A stretch of DNA of 64,000 bases from Diphasiastrum complanatum (Eukaryota > Streptophyta > Lycopodiopsida > Lycopodiales > Lycopodiaceae). How positions within the stretch are numbered: position 1 is the first letter of the stretch; each line of letters starts with the position of its first letter. The notes under the pieces were generated by a model. It ran no database searches. It was not told the DNA's origin and saw only the letters and a list, made by a program, of their open reading frames with translations. The translations under genes were made by a program, and so were the position numbers. Where the stretch lies: assembly GCA_029204225.1 (NCBI GenBank), contig CM055097.1:68247240-68311239 (forward strand), in the 5' to 3' direction. Shown one piece after another: positions 38,001 through 47,060 of this stretch.

Positions 38001-41000
38001 GCTTTCCTTGGGAAACTTATGTCTTTGCTGTTTTCCCATAGCGCAAGCCTCGCAAACTGAAGAGCTTGGCTTAACAACTGGAAGCCCCTCCACCATATGA
38101 TGCTGGTTCAACACCTGCATGCTTTGGTAGCCAAGATGTCGATACCTCTCATGCCACAGCCTATCCACATCACTTCCTTTTGCTGTATAAGCATGCTGAC
38201 TAGGGATAGAAGTGTATAACCTGTATAGATTGTCTTCCTGCAATCCTTTGGCCACAACCTTTCATATTATCACTCAAGTCCAACACAAGACAAGAAGTAG
38301 CATGATGGAAGCTTTACAGGTACTGTGCCCTTTCCCTTGACCTTGTGTGTTGAGTTGTCACCTAGGCACACCTCTTGTCCATCACTAATCCCCACAAAGG
38401 TATCAAACCAATCCCTATGAGGGGTCATGTGCTTTGAAGCACCTGAGTCAATGTACCAACCACCTGTTGTAGCTTGTGAAGCCAATGCAACAGAGAATAA
38501 CTCAGCTTGCCTTATGTCACTCTGCTCCTCTCTTGCAACACTCTCAACAACATTTCCTCCTTGCTTCTTTGTGCCCTTCTTTTGGTCTGCAAGCTTCTTC
38601 CTGCACTCAAAAGCAAAGTGTCCATATTTACCACAGTAATTGCAATCCCTCTTCCTTCGGAAGAAGTATTCGAGGAGGGTTGTGCTTCTGACATCTGCAA
38701 GTTCTCCATTCCTTGCTCAAGTGTTTGTGGTGTTCCTTTGTTCTTGCCTTTACCTTTCTTCTTGTCCTTAGTTGGATTTTGCTTCTTCTTAGAAGCAAAG
38801 GCATGCTCCTAGAAATCTTCCCTCTTGGAGAGATTAACTCTCCTCATCTCCTCCTGTAACAAGAGACCATAGACTTCTTCATAGGTAGGGATCTTCTCTC
38901 TCACTGATATCATCATCACAAAGCTCTGATAAGCATATGACAAGCTATTCAGAACTATTGGCACCAAGTCTTTGTCAGCAATAGACTCTCCAAGTACAGA
39001 AAGCTGATATCTAATATCCTGAATCTTAGTAAGATGATCAGTAACTGTCTCCCCTGTCTCCATTCTGAGAGTATACAACTTGTTCTTCAAGTAGAGAAAC
39101 CTGGTTGTACTTGCTGTCTCATACAATGCACAAAGAATGTGCCATGCATCCACAGGCCCTTTGGCTGACCTGATTAGAGGAATTGCATTATCCCTCACTG
39201 ACATGTTGATGATTCTGTGTGCCTTTTCCCCTCTCTTGATATAGTCCTTAAGTTCAAGTTCAGATGTTGGAACAGGCTCCTCACCTGTCACAAGCTTCCA
39301 ACATTCTTTGTCTTCAAGAATGTTCTTGATCTTGAATTTCCATATGCTAAAGTTAGTGCCATCAAGCCGGCTGGCTTCACTCAGCATGCTCTCTGCAAGA
39401 CTAGACACAGCTGGATAGGAATAAAACACAAAAGGCAAACTAGGGTTTTCACCCAACTAGGGTATGCAGCCACTTGCTCAATAACTCTCAGCTTCTGGAT
39501 TTGAAACTATCCCCCTGTATGGCTGTCCTAGCCCTTGTCCAAGATCCACTCAGAACTTTCACTGAAGTCCCCACTGTAGAAAGCGCCCTCCTACAGTCCT
39601 GGCTGTCCAAAAAGACTCAAAACTTTTTGTCCCAAATTAGAAGCTTTTTGGCTCCCTGTACTCCCCTTGCCAACAGTACTCCAACCATGCAGATAGCACA
39701 GAGATCAGATGCCCCTACAAAAAGTGCTCCTTCCTCAAAGGTAAGCTGCTCTCCAGGAATGGCAGGAATCTGTTCAAAAACAGGTCCAAGCTTTCACCAC
39801 ACCACAGGCAACATAACCTGCTCTGATACCATGACAAATTCCAAGGCCTAGCTATGGAGTATCATAACAGCATAGTAAGCACACTATGAAAGCTTCAGAA
39901 AACTAGCTATGGAGTAGAACACAAAAGCAAGAGAGAGAGGACTTCAAAGCTCACACAACATGAATGAATATTCAAAGTGTAGTAGGGTGTGGAAACCCCT
40001 CCAAAATTTGGGCTACATATAGCATGTTATGTATAGAGGTGGTGTCTTGCTAATTCTAGCTCTAGAACCCACATGGGTCCTTAACCTACTTGATTTCCTT
40101 GCCTAATTAGTACAAGTGGGGTGTACTATGTACATAAATGTTTTACCCCCATGTCTTATGCACAACTTACAAGTTACAAGTATACAAGCCTTAAGGGGCA
40201 AAATAGGCATTTATTTCACACAAGGGGAAGATTGGTGTTATTGACATGTTTTAGTGCCATGCGTTACCATCCTAGGTGGTCACGTGTCGCCGGCGGGACC
40301 GTGCTTTAGACTGCTTAAATTGTAATTAATGGCTCTCCTTTTATCAACTCTTTAGAGGTTTGCTCTTCCATCCCTTTACCTCTTTGACTTGGTTGTAGAA
40401 ATGGTACAAACTGTAGAGAATGTTTAACTTGTTGTCTGGATGCAATTTGAATAAACTTTACAATTTTGGAGAAGGCCTTATTAAATGATATTTTGTCAAG
40501 TCTTTGCTTGTTGTTAGTACTCATTATACGAATAATCATATTAGAGTTTTAAATTTTTCTTAGAGAAATACTTTTACTGCCTCTTACCCCAATCCATACC
40601 ACCCAGGTAATCTATGTCGAACATACAAAGTAATAGTATGATAAATGTTAGCCAAACTTATTGTTGGGCTATTGTAAGTTTTCAAGAACAGGTTGGTGAA
40701 GTTAGAAAAGTGCATAGCTCCAAGATTCTTAAAGAATTTAAAACCCTCGTATACTGTGGTAGCTGAATGTGGATTTGAGTCTTTTAGGGTCTTCTTTATT
40801 GAGCACATTGTTGGTGTGGCTTTGTGAACTTTTTTAGATGAGAACTCTTCACTCCCTTTTTCCTAGAGGTTATAACTTATACCTTGAGGGTGAGTCACAA
40901 AAGAGTAGAAATATTGCCAAAAAAACTTCCGTGCTCTGGGGGAGCCCATTCTAAACCTAAAAAGCTTATACCATATATTTGTAATTCTTTGAAAGTTTGG

Positions 41001-44000
41001 AAACCTGTATAATGTATTTAAAGGTAATGTTAAATCTGAATTTTTTGCTCTAGTAAAGATCTACTCATCACAATGTTTAGTTGCCTGATCTTGACATAAT
41101 TAGTTTGAGCTCCATTCTTAGAAAGCGTGAAGTTATAAATGCCCTTCCTCATGCGACGAAACTTAGAGCCTTCTTCAGTATGAAACAAAGCTAGTAAATT
41201 CTACCGAATGTTGTAATGAAGATCTCTGATCTCTGTGGGTCGTTTGACGTCCATCACGTACTTTTTCACAATTTCCCGAGCTCGTATCTTCTTTCATCAA
41301 CGGCTCATCGCGCCCCCTATTGACGGAAATTTTTAAAGTTTTGAATGAAGCTGCTACCACATATTTCAGAATTAAAAAAAAAGGATATATTGATAAAGTG
41401 ATGAGTTCCAAGACCTGGCTATGGAGTATCTCAACTTCAAAACAAGATCAACCATGAAAGCTTGAGAAATTTAGCTATGGAAAACACAAGAGAAGGGAAA
41501 TTACTTAAGCACCTCACAACATAAAAATTCAGAAGGAAGAATTGCTAGAGAGTGAGGGGAGGGCATGCGTCCCCCTAATCCTCTATGAAGCACCTCGTGT
41601 ACATGCATGTAGAGTATAGGTGGCAACCATATGATTGAGCTACTTTGCCAGGTGGGCCACTTGCACTTACTTTCTTAAGTTACAATTAGGAGCGCCCCAT
41701 GCATTTACAAGTAACATGCCCCATGATAAATGCACAACTTACAATAACAGTAGTGCGTAGCCAAAGGGCTAACATAGGCATTACTCTTCAACAAAAAGTG
41801 GGAAGGATTGGAGAAAAAAAGGAGAATTTCAAAATAAAACCTAGAACTCCATTTTAATCTAGAATGAATTTAAATCAACTTGTAGACCTTCAAATCACAT
41901 TTCTTTGGGTTTGCTGTCCCAGTTGTAGGTACCTACACAGATCTCATTCCAGCCATTCAGTTTAGCAGTGTTGCCACAAGAAAAGCTTCTTACTTTGACC
42001 TGAAAGTATATCCAGCTTGGTATCAAACATACCAGGTAGTTAGTGTACAGAATAGTTGGTTGCCAAAAATGGAGAAACTGCATGAGCATTTAAATGAGAA
42101 GCACGAGCAGATAAAGAAGCTATGGTCTAAATAGCTAGCTTTGATAGTAAATGGGCTACAAAGTTAATGATTTTCTGAAAGAACAAGTACACTTGTCGAC
42201 TTTTCACCTGTGCATAAAAATGTAATCTATGCCAGTGTGACCAATGAGAGTTAATGGGGAGAGCACCAAGTGGCCTGGTTGTAGCAGTAATCTCAATATG
42301 ATTATTGCATGGTACCTGCCCTTTCATGTCGTTTGTGCTCGAAGCAGTGAAAAGTACTATTTAGACCTTTTGAAATGTAGCCATAATCTGAAACTTATGC
42401 ACTGAATGTCTTGTGTAATCTGCTGAATTTCATGTGACTGAAGATTGTGAAGCTCTCAAGATTCTGAGTAGCTTCGTGAGCTCTACAGATTATAAGCATC
42501 AACTTTCCAGTATATGTTGCACTGGTAACTTTGCTATTGCAGTTACAATTTGTGCAAATTGGTATGGATGATGTGTAGTGGCAGATTTTTCTCCATGTGA
42601 ACACCATTTTGTATTGTTCTGAAACGAGCTTGGAATCTTGAGCAATGCAACATTTTATCTAGATCATGCTCTTTCTTTTGATCTTTTCCCACTAATGTTT
42701 ATTTGTCCTCGTCATCTTTGACAGGATAAGGAAGTATTATTAAATCTGGAAACCAGACATTTTGTTTTAGTTCACGGAGGTGGCAATGGTGCATGGTGTT
42801 GGTACAAATCAATCGCTTTGCTTGAAGAAGCAGGTTTCAAAGCTACGGCAATCGACTTAACTGGTTCTGGAATCGATTCTACTGATCCAAATTCCATTGT
42901 TAGCTTATCTCAATATGTGAAACCACTTACTGGCTTGCTTGAAAATATTGCGGAGAATGAAAAAGTGAGTATAGTTGATGTTAGCACATTCTTGCTTTAG
43001 GTACTTGAGCACTTTGGTTGATTTGGCTGATTTTGTGTACGCAATAGCAGATCAGAAATGGGTCTCTCACATTAGATGCTATAAATCTATTATGTTCTCT
43101 AGTTTGTTGTGTTTCGTACACTACTCGCGAAAAGATAGAATACGCAAGTTTGTTGCTTGTGAAACGTAAGAATTTGATATTATGCTCTGCTCCCTCATGC
43201 TGTTTGAATATCTAGATCTTTGTCTGCTTGGAATTTTTATCATTGTGGATGTCTTTGTATAACTTCATCCTAGGAATAATTGAAAAGGCCTGGCCTGGAA
43301 AAAATTGACCTTTGTAATATGTATGGACTATGGACATATTTGTACAAATAAGTGAATTCAAAGTTGCTACTCTAGAGTTTGGATACTGAAATTGCTATTT
43401 CTGTTTCATAACTTGGACCTGGTCATTCTGAAGGTCTGGAAAACTAAACAACTTAAGATCGTGTCTCTTTAGCCCTTCTAAAAAAGTTGACAAGTATTCC
43501 GAGACTCCGAGAATTTATTTCTTCATAAAAATCGTTTCTCTTTTTTCTTCTGTAATTACATAACTGTGTAAGTACGAAGATTTATTGGTTTGCACATGTA
43601 CAGGTGATTTTGGTAGGCCACAATTTTGGGGGTGCTTGCATATCTTATGCCATGGAGTGCTTTCCACAAAAGATTGCCAAAGCAGTCTTTGTAACAGCTA
43701 CAATGGTAGCTAATGGTCAAAGAGCATATGATGTTTTCTCACAGGAGGTATTTGGGTTCTATCTGGGGACTAGATGTTCACTTTCATCTTGATAGTGCTC
43801 TTGAAATGCATGACATGTGAAGTCCTGTATATGCTACTCTCTCACCTCTTTTGGCGAATATAATTGCCAAAGTCAGCTACTGTTTCTTTCGAAATATTTC
43901 AACAATTTCTCATCATTTTTCATGATAATGCAGGTAGTTACATCCGATGACATATTAAAGAAAGCACAAATGTTTATTTATGGCAATGGCAGCTCAAATC

Positions 44001-45355
44001 CACCCACAGCAATTGAATTTGATAGGTCTCTCATAAAGGAAGTGTTCTTCAACCAGAGCCCAGCAAAGGTACAAGGAGCTTTAGCTTCTCCTTCCCATCT
44101 TTATGATTTTGCAATATGATACTCTACATCTTTAGCCTAAGCATAATGAGGCCCTACAAGCCCTGTGTATAGTGGATACGGCCTAGATTCAGGCTAGATC
44201 TGTTGAAAAGTAGCTCAACGTTATTGGTTTGATGTACACAATGCAAATTGGGGGTTTCAGAGTTAATCCAGGTGTCATGGTGAATTTCCATGTTGTTAGT
44301 GTATAATTCAGTTATGTACTGGGTCCCTATTGTAGTTGTTGTATCAGTCCATTGATTGAGGACATTAGTACGGAGATGCTAGGTGACTATATGGTTGTAT
44401 AGGCTGCTGGTACATTGGCGGAGCGAGTCAATAATCATCAAATCATGTTACCTAGCTCAAGAGTCCTGGGAAGGTTATAAAATCCCCTAGACCCAACGTG
44501 CTAGTAATCATCAATCAATCATTGTATTCTGTTGTGGGAAGTGCATGAGGCACCTCCCTCTACCTAAGTTGTGGATTCTGTATTGTGCTTGTGCTTGTGT
44601 GGTGCCGTGCTGTGCTGTATTGTACTTTCCATTATTCAAGAAAGCGAATTTTGTTATTCTCTTCTAATTGTGTGTGCATTGATCATTGTGATCCAGTATT
44701 GTGTGCTATGTTGATCCATCTCTGAGATCTCATGGCTAAGTTGCTTGTGTGTTGTAAGTTCTCTCATTGAGATAGATATTAGGTGGTCAAACAACTTTTA
44801 ATATTCGAAGTATGGTATCAGGGCAATAAGTGTTCCCATGAGCAGTGTGATTGAGTGATTGTCAAATTGTGTAAGAAATCTACTAGTGCCCCACTTCTTG
44901 TGTTTCTTGAGGAGAAAAATCACCTCCTAGTCATGTTCAGTGAGGAAATATTATCTTTTCTGTGAGAAAGTGTTTGTAACATGTGAAAAGCATAGAGTTA
45001 GCATGCGAGCATGCATCAACATGCAAACTCTACTGCATTATGCACAAAAAATAGTGTGCATGCTAGCTGCACACAAGAAACTACAACAATCTATTCTCGG
45101 TATGTTTCATCCCATAGATTTCCAACAATGACAACACCTGAGAAAATTTCCAACATGTCGTATCATGAGATATACAAATATTGTACTTTGTATCTACATG
45201 GCACACCAGATCAAATTTTCAGATAACTAGCAATGCTTGGTAGTTTTTAAATTTACGTTTATTTCTATAGTATGGTCCATTTTGTTATAGAGATGCATTG
45301 TGCTTCTACATGATGCAAACTATTAAAGGATCCTCTGGTTTTTACAAGACAAATA

Positions 45356-45406
<51 letters not shown>

Positions 45407-45725
45407 CAATATACTGATGGTATGTAGTTGTTTTCAGGATGTTGCTTTGGCAAGTGTCTCGATAAGGCCTGTACCCTTTGCACCAGTTTTGGAAAAGCTT
45501 ACTCTTACAGCAGAAAATTATGGAAGCATACGTCGATTTTTTGTTGAGACAACAGATGATAGAGCTTTAACCCCTGCTCTTCAAGAAAGAATAATCAGTT
45601 TGAATGCCCCTGAACGAGTCTTTAAGGTGAAAGGAAGTGATCATTCCCCCTTTTTTTCAAAGCCTCAAACTCTCCACAAGATTTTCATTGATATTGCCCG
45701 GCTAGATGCAAGGAAGATTGTGTGA
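22769..45725 (+). CDS. MES11-like: MES11-type methylesterase (alpha/beta hydrolase), five exons
   Basis: Exons 22769-23071, 42725-42964, 43604-43747, 43934-44068 and 45438-45725 all join in phase 0 and give 369 codons. The N-terminus MGNRIACLRG offers a myristoylation-type Gly2. It is followed by a Gln-rich, Ser/Arg-rich extension ending ARSLGDPL-like (RGRSLGDPLVDPHQLLN), as in the chloroplast-annotated MES11-15 group of Arabidopsis. The hydrolase core has VLVHGGGNGAWCWYK (oxyanion side), SLSQYVKPL, the nucleophile elbow GHNFGGACISYAME, TTDDRALTP (catalytic Asp region) and GSDHSPFFSKP (catalytic His). Family members hydrolyse methyl esters of plant hormones. Here the nucleophile Ser is Asn, so esterase activity is doubtful. 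Exon boundaries follow homology and GT-AG rules; length is normal. Confidence 0.93.
23080..24980. other. Intron 1, first 1.9 kb, unassigned
   Basis: GC-richer than the flanks, with several open frames but no family motif. It may include the outer part of the LTR belonging to the Gypsy fragment at 24985-26015. Confidence 0.35.
24985..26015 (-). mobile_element. Ty3/Gypsy 3' fragment: integrase end, PPT and part of LTR
   Basis: On the minus strand, KFTGHFWQVVFQQL and SSSNHPESDGQTERTNQ of the integrase core (26010-25890) lead into AKDSIRSAQDRAQFYANHGR, RYCGPFKI and VHPMFHVSLLK of the integrase C-terminus (25700-25400). A polypurine tract (TAAGGGGGAAAGAA on the minus strand, near 25165) then precedes TGTTAGGAACC, the LTR start. 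RT and gag are missing. Frames shift near 25735 and 25490. The same integrase lineage occurs in opposite orientation at 34600-35100. Confidence 0.85.
26293..27806 (-). pseudogene. hAT-family transposase relic
   Basis: At 27800-27600 the minus strand encodes a damaged BED-type finger (RDPIWDHVIVASGYGSSGHK, RVHLLCLCGYEIGACPQAPP). At 27250-27000 it encodes the C-terminal dimerisation signature (MSWWDKY, LRVLSQDYTTTACERNWSI, SLIHTKKRN, LERLVFVHSNLR) with several stops. The DDE core between them is deleted. An acidic/basic tail (DDDDEEEEEE near 26340, RRTRRRT) follows. It is plainly non-functional. Confidence 0.75.
27868..31115 (+). repeat. Dispersed repeat family with two end types (A and B)
   Basis: Type A units (about 70 bp: a run of GATCCGGAT-like words, then TTAGGGT, GGAATGCAAT and a T run) lie at 27880-27960, 29093-29165 and 30452-30520. 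Type B units (GTGCATT, TTTGCAGCAG/TAG, GATCATG) lie at 29820-29960 and 31000-31110. An A-B pair spans 29093-29960 and another 30452-31110, and sequence before each B also matches (CCGTTAG/AGCCGTTTTT). This suggests two copies of a 0.66-0.87-kb non-autonomous element plus one lone A end. Confidence 0.5.
32120..32512 (+). pseudogene. Gypsy gag capsid fragment
   Basis: The frame has ATTIMSLCNKAYSWWQDL, TTWEDFQVAF, DYEYYHQFATLQMG and VYLQDFQEVASRF, the retrotrans_gag capsid pattern. The upstream part (32007-32120) is in another frame. It ends at a stop before any zinc knuckle. Confidence 0.75.
32690..34420 (+). pseudogene. Gypsy pol: RT and RNase H with disabling changes
   Basis: RT (33000-33704) carries LPPSRAVDHHIGL, SPWGALVLLKGKKDDGIRLC, KLDLRLGYHQIKI and LPFGLTNAPTTF. 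The catalytic site reads FLDEILIYSK, so the second Asp of the usual DD pair is Glu. Between NRY (33357) and ITKLDL about 16 residues expected in the family are missing in frame. Stops occur at 33703, 34112 and 34319. RNase H (TDATEYAV, SRYSTYEKELFDVIHALK, HRGTSNCVADALSRI) follows. Confidence 0.85.
34580..35104 (+). pseudogene. Gypsy integrase C-terminal remnant
   Basis: AKESIRSAQDRARFYAN (about 34655-34705) matches the integrase C-terminus at 25700 on the other strand. After it come rearranged frames with HLVFHVSHLK-like sequence (34890-34920) and the polypurine tract. The integrase catalytic core is deleted between about 34500 and 34580. Confidence 0.7.
35105..35494 (-). repeat. 3' LTR of the nested Copia element
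   Basis: 390 bp, beginning TGTTGAAATAAATGCC on the minus strand and ending TTTGTCA. It is preceded on the minus strand by the G7 polypurine tract. Confidence 0.92.
35733..36545 (-). pseudogene. Copia RT C-terminus and RNase H of the nested element
   Basis: After the stop the frame continues through LKKALYGLKQAPKAWYSRID (about 36500), then shifts. The frame 36390-36058 holds the catalytic YVDDLVITGNN and IHYCLGLEVW. The frame 36125-35733 holds RNase H (FTDSDWAGDRDDRKSTTGY, KVEYRAAAKA). A deletion near 36080 joins the two. Confidence 0.88.
36549..38255 (-). pseudogene. Copia integrase and N-terminal RT (568-codon frame)
   Basis: The frame has a GAG-pre-integrase zinc region (LWHERYRHLGYQSMQVL, CEACAMGKQQRHKFP). 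The integrase core follows with the D-D-E positions in DLIHSDLWGP, FMTFIDDFSRK and PQQNGVAERKNRTI, then the RVFGCTAYVHIP region, an acidic linker and RT start (GCKWVYRTKYKSDGSIEKHK, FAPVAKMTSIRL, HQMDVKSVFLNG). It stops at a TAG (36546) within YMEQP, a single-base change. In the integrase, the usual LRSDNGGEF reads LRSNGGEEF, so the second catalytic Asp motif is altered. Confidence 0.92.
38270..38485 (-). pseudogene. Copia protease segment of the nested element
   Basis: The frame carries GGWYIDSGASKHMTPHRDWF with the aspartic-protease DSGA intact, then GTVPVKLPS. It ends in two stops before the GAG-pre-integrase region. Confidence 0.85.
38595..39456 (-). pseudogene. Copia Gag of the nested element
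   Basis: The 215-codon frame 39456-38809 holds the UBN2-type gag: LDGTNFSIWKFKIKNIL, AHRIINMSVRDNAI, DAWHILCALYET, RFLYLKNKLYTLRM and LLLQEEMRR. A TAG at about 38811 interrupts it. The frame then continues with a Lys-rich linker and a CCHC knuckle (CNYCGKYGHFAFEC, about 38650-38605) in a shifted frame. One stop and one shift separate it from an intact gag. Confidence 0.88.
39820..39831 (-). promoter_or_regulatory. Primer-binding site (initiator-Met tRNA) of the nested Copia element
   Basis: TGGTATCAGAGC on the minus strand directly abuts the 5' LTR, an exact match to the site that primes minus-strand synthesis in plant Copia elements. Confidence 0.92.
39832..40223 (-). repeat. 5' LTR of the nested Copia element
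   Basis: About 392 bp, nearly identical to 35105-35494. On the minus strand it ends TTTGTCA directly before the primer-binding site at 39831-39820. It contains the element's promoter by family rule. Confidence 0.92.
40300..41398. other. Intron 1, remainder after the Gypsy element
   Basis: No gene supported. The first few hundred bases may be the rest of the Gypsy 3' LTR, whose other copy is not in the window. Confidence 0.35.
41399..41793 (-). repeat. Solo LTR related to the nested Copia element
   Basis: About 395 bp align along their whole length with the LTRs at 35105 and 39832: shared TGATGAGTTCCAAGACCTGGC-type start, CTATGGA, ATAAATGCACAACTTACAA and a CTTCAACA end. They are much more diverged. 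No internal sequence is attached, so this is a solo LTR left by LTR-LTR recombination. Flanks read TAAAG (41394-41398) and AAAAG (41794-41798), a target duplication with one mismatch. Confidence 0.85.
41794..42724. other. Intron 1, last 0.9 kb
   Basis: Unique AT-rich sequence up to the exon 2 acceptor; no element recognised. Confidence 0.45.
42725..42964 (+). CDS. MES11-like: MES11-like exon 2
   Basis: 80 codons. It begins with DKEVLLNLETRHFVLVHGGG, the first beta strand and oxyanion loop of the hydrolase fold, and ends ENEK|GTGAGT. It joins exon 1 in phase 0. Confidence 0.92.
43604..43747 (+). CDS. MES11-like: MES11-like exon 3 (nucleophile elbow)
   Basis: 48 codons, starting VILVGHNFGGACISYAME after a TGTACAG acceptor and ending SQE|GTATTT. 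It holds the G-H-x-F-G-G elbow with Asn at x. Confidence 0.92.
43934..44068 (+). CDS. MES11-like: MES11-like exon 4
   Basis: 45 codons from VVTSDDILKKAQMFIYGNG to FFNQSPAK|GTACAA. It corresponds to the lid/cap part of the family. Confidence 0.92.
44205..44830 (+). repeat. LTR-like fragment with primer-binding site in intron 4
   Basis: TGGTATCAGGGC at 44813-44824 is a one-mismatch copy of the initiator-Met tRNA site. The 500-600 bp before it look like an LTR (TATAAAATCCCCTAGA core promoter-like sequence near 44475, then a TG/GT-rich R-U5-like part). No partner LTR or coding region is present, so it is a solo 5' end left in the intron. Confidence 0.55.
45359..45402 (+). repeat. (TC)22 microsatellite in intron 4
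   Basis: Uninterrupted TC repeat 36 bp before the exon 5 acceptor of the MES11-like gene. It lies close to the branch-point/polypyrimidine region. Confidence 0.95.
45438..45725 (+). CDS. MES11-like: MES11-like exon 5
   Basis: 95 codons plus TGA. It begins DVALASVSIRPVPFAPVLEK and contains the Asp-region TTDDRALTP and the catalytic-His motif KGSDHSPFF. The C-terminal IARLDARKIV is slightly longer than the usual IARI-type end. Confidence 0.92.
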   Translation, partial: DVALASVSIRPVPFAPVLEKLTLTAENYGSIRRFFVETTDDRALTPALQERIISLNAPERVFKVKGSDHSPFFSKPQTLHKIFIDIARLDARKIV

Positions 45726-46393
45726 CACCAACAAACAACTCAGTAAATTTTGTAGCTAGATTTGATTCTTCAGTGAGAACAGTGCCTGATCTGCCAGCAA
45801 ATCATGGAAATACTTTAGCCTTAAAAGGGTAATTTCTCTTCAAATAGCAGGATTCTTTTTGAGCTACTGCAAATAGCATAACAGACATCTTTGTACCCTC
45901 TCATTCAATTCTCACGATTTTTCAGTAAGAAAATGAGGACATGATGCTCAACTAAACAGCTGAGCTGGCGGGTATATTGATCTCAAAAGATGTACATTCT
46001 TTGAAACTTCTAGATCAACTTGATTTCTAAAGGATTCAAGCTTAGTTTGCTGGTGGATGATTGCAAAAGTACATAGCACTAAAGAGGCTGCCTTTGATTC
46101 CAGTAAGGTAGCTTGCAATCCTGCATCTCTAGGTATTTCTCACATTTCACATTGTCTTCGTTTCAAGATCATATAAGGGTCATGGCAACTATATGAACAA
46201 ATTATTCAAAGTCTTTTTTCTAAAACGTTTCGCATTTGTGATTAACTGAGCATTCTAAGAGTTGCCAAAAATAGTGAACCTGTATTTTATTACCTCTTTT
46301 TCTAGATCGATGCTATGTCTTGGTAACTATCCACATTAACTTTGAAAGAAAAAAATTTAGATAGCTTTGTTCATGAGTTGAGTTACCACACAC

Positions 46394-46547
46394 CTTTTTG
46401 TACCTTTTGATAGGCTGCCTTGTGCCAGCAAAGCAGATACTTTTGAGAGGAAGATGCTGTTGCAAACATACTTTTTGTACCTTTTGATAGCCTGCGTTGT
46501 GCTATCAAAGCAGATACTTTTGAGAGGAAAATGCTGTTGCAAACATT
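46394..46547 (+). repeat. 77-bp tandem duplication
   Basis: The unit beginning CTTTTTGTACCTTTTGATAG and ending GCTGTTGCAAACAT occurs at 46394-46470 and 46471-46547 with a few substitutions. The copies read into each other's open frames. No function is apparent. Confidence 0.85.
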
Positions 46548-46949
46548 CCTGAAACAGTTGGAAAGCTGACTTAGTTTCCAAATGACTCTGTTCACTTGAA
46601 TCAGGAAGATCATAGTTTGATTCTGGTACAGAATAGTTCCTGGTCGTCCTTAACTGACAACTTTGATAAGTGACATTCTTCCAGCCATTTTAATCTGGAT
46701 AAATGAAACGGTGGAGAACTTTAAAAATTTAACTCCAGGAATACCTCCTATGTCATTCGAAGCCCGGGATTTCTGGACTGCAGACCAAAAACGTTTGAAA
46801 CATGAACCATATTTTGACAGCTGTTGTTGCCCTTCATGTCGTCTGCCTTTGACTGTGGCCTTCCTACTCTTTGGGCAAGTGTTTCAATTCGAATTCCTGG
46901 CCTCCCATCTTCCCCAGCAATTTCAATGTGTTTTAGGGATAAGGCGACA

Positions 46950-47060
46950 CTTTTAGCCTAGTCCTTAGGTGTAAGTAGACTTGTGCACATCTGAGAATTT
47001 TACAGTGATCCAAAGCTGGTGGGCTCAAATCCCACCAGTATCATGTCAAGATGTGCTTCC
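46950..47060 (+). repeat. SINE-like tRNA-derived head (plus strand)
   Basis: TAGCCTAGTCCTTAGG (about 46955) resembles a Pol III A box. GGTGGGCTCAAATCCCACC (about 47017-47035) forms a perfect T-arm-like hairpin with a B-box-like loop. The spacing is longer than in a tRNA, as in plant SINEs. The 3' end was not found. Confidence 0.4.

Larger units (their letters stand above)
35105..40223 (-). mobile_element. Young, near-complete Copia element nested in the Gypsy element
   Basis: Two direct repeats, 35105-35494 and 39832-40223 (about 390 bp, roughly seven substitutions, so about 98% alike), flank internal sequence. On the minus strand the order is LTR, PBS TGGTATCAGAGC (39820-39831, exact), gag, zinc knuckle, protease, integrase, RT, RNase H, PPT TTGAGGGGGGG (about 35495-35505), LTR. 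The host polypurine motif GGGAA on both sides (35100-35104 and 40226-40230) is the probable 5-bp target duplication, though the outer edge of the right LTR is uncertain by 2 bp. A few stops and a frameshift disable it. Confidence 0.95.
31990..40300 (+). mobile_element. Decayed Ty3/Gypsy element interrupted near its 3' end
   Basis: Plus-strand gag (32120-32512), protease-region remnants (32700-32990), RT (33000-33700), RNase H (33890-34420) and integrase C-terminus (34600-35070) follow in Gypsy order. A polypurine tract (ATGGGGGAGGGAA, 35092-35104) is split by the Copia element at 35105-40223. The sequence resumes at about 40224 (GGGGAAGATTGG) with a probable 3' LTR start TGTTATTGACATG at 40237. 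The 5' LTR was not recognised. A G17 run at 31640-31656 precedes it. Confidence 0.8.
23072..42724 (+). other. Intron 1 of the MES11-like gene (19,653 bp)
   Basis: It is bounded by CAG|GTACTT and TTTGACAG|GAT. It contains, in order, unassigned sequence, a Gypsy fragment, a hAT relic, paired repeats, a Gypsy element split by a young Copia element, and a solo LTR. Phase 0 at both ends and the intact downstream exons support it as a true intron. Confidence 0.85.
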
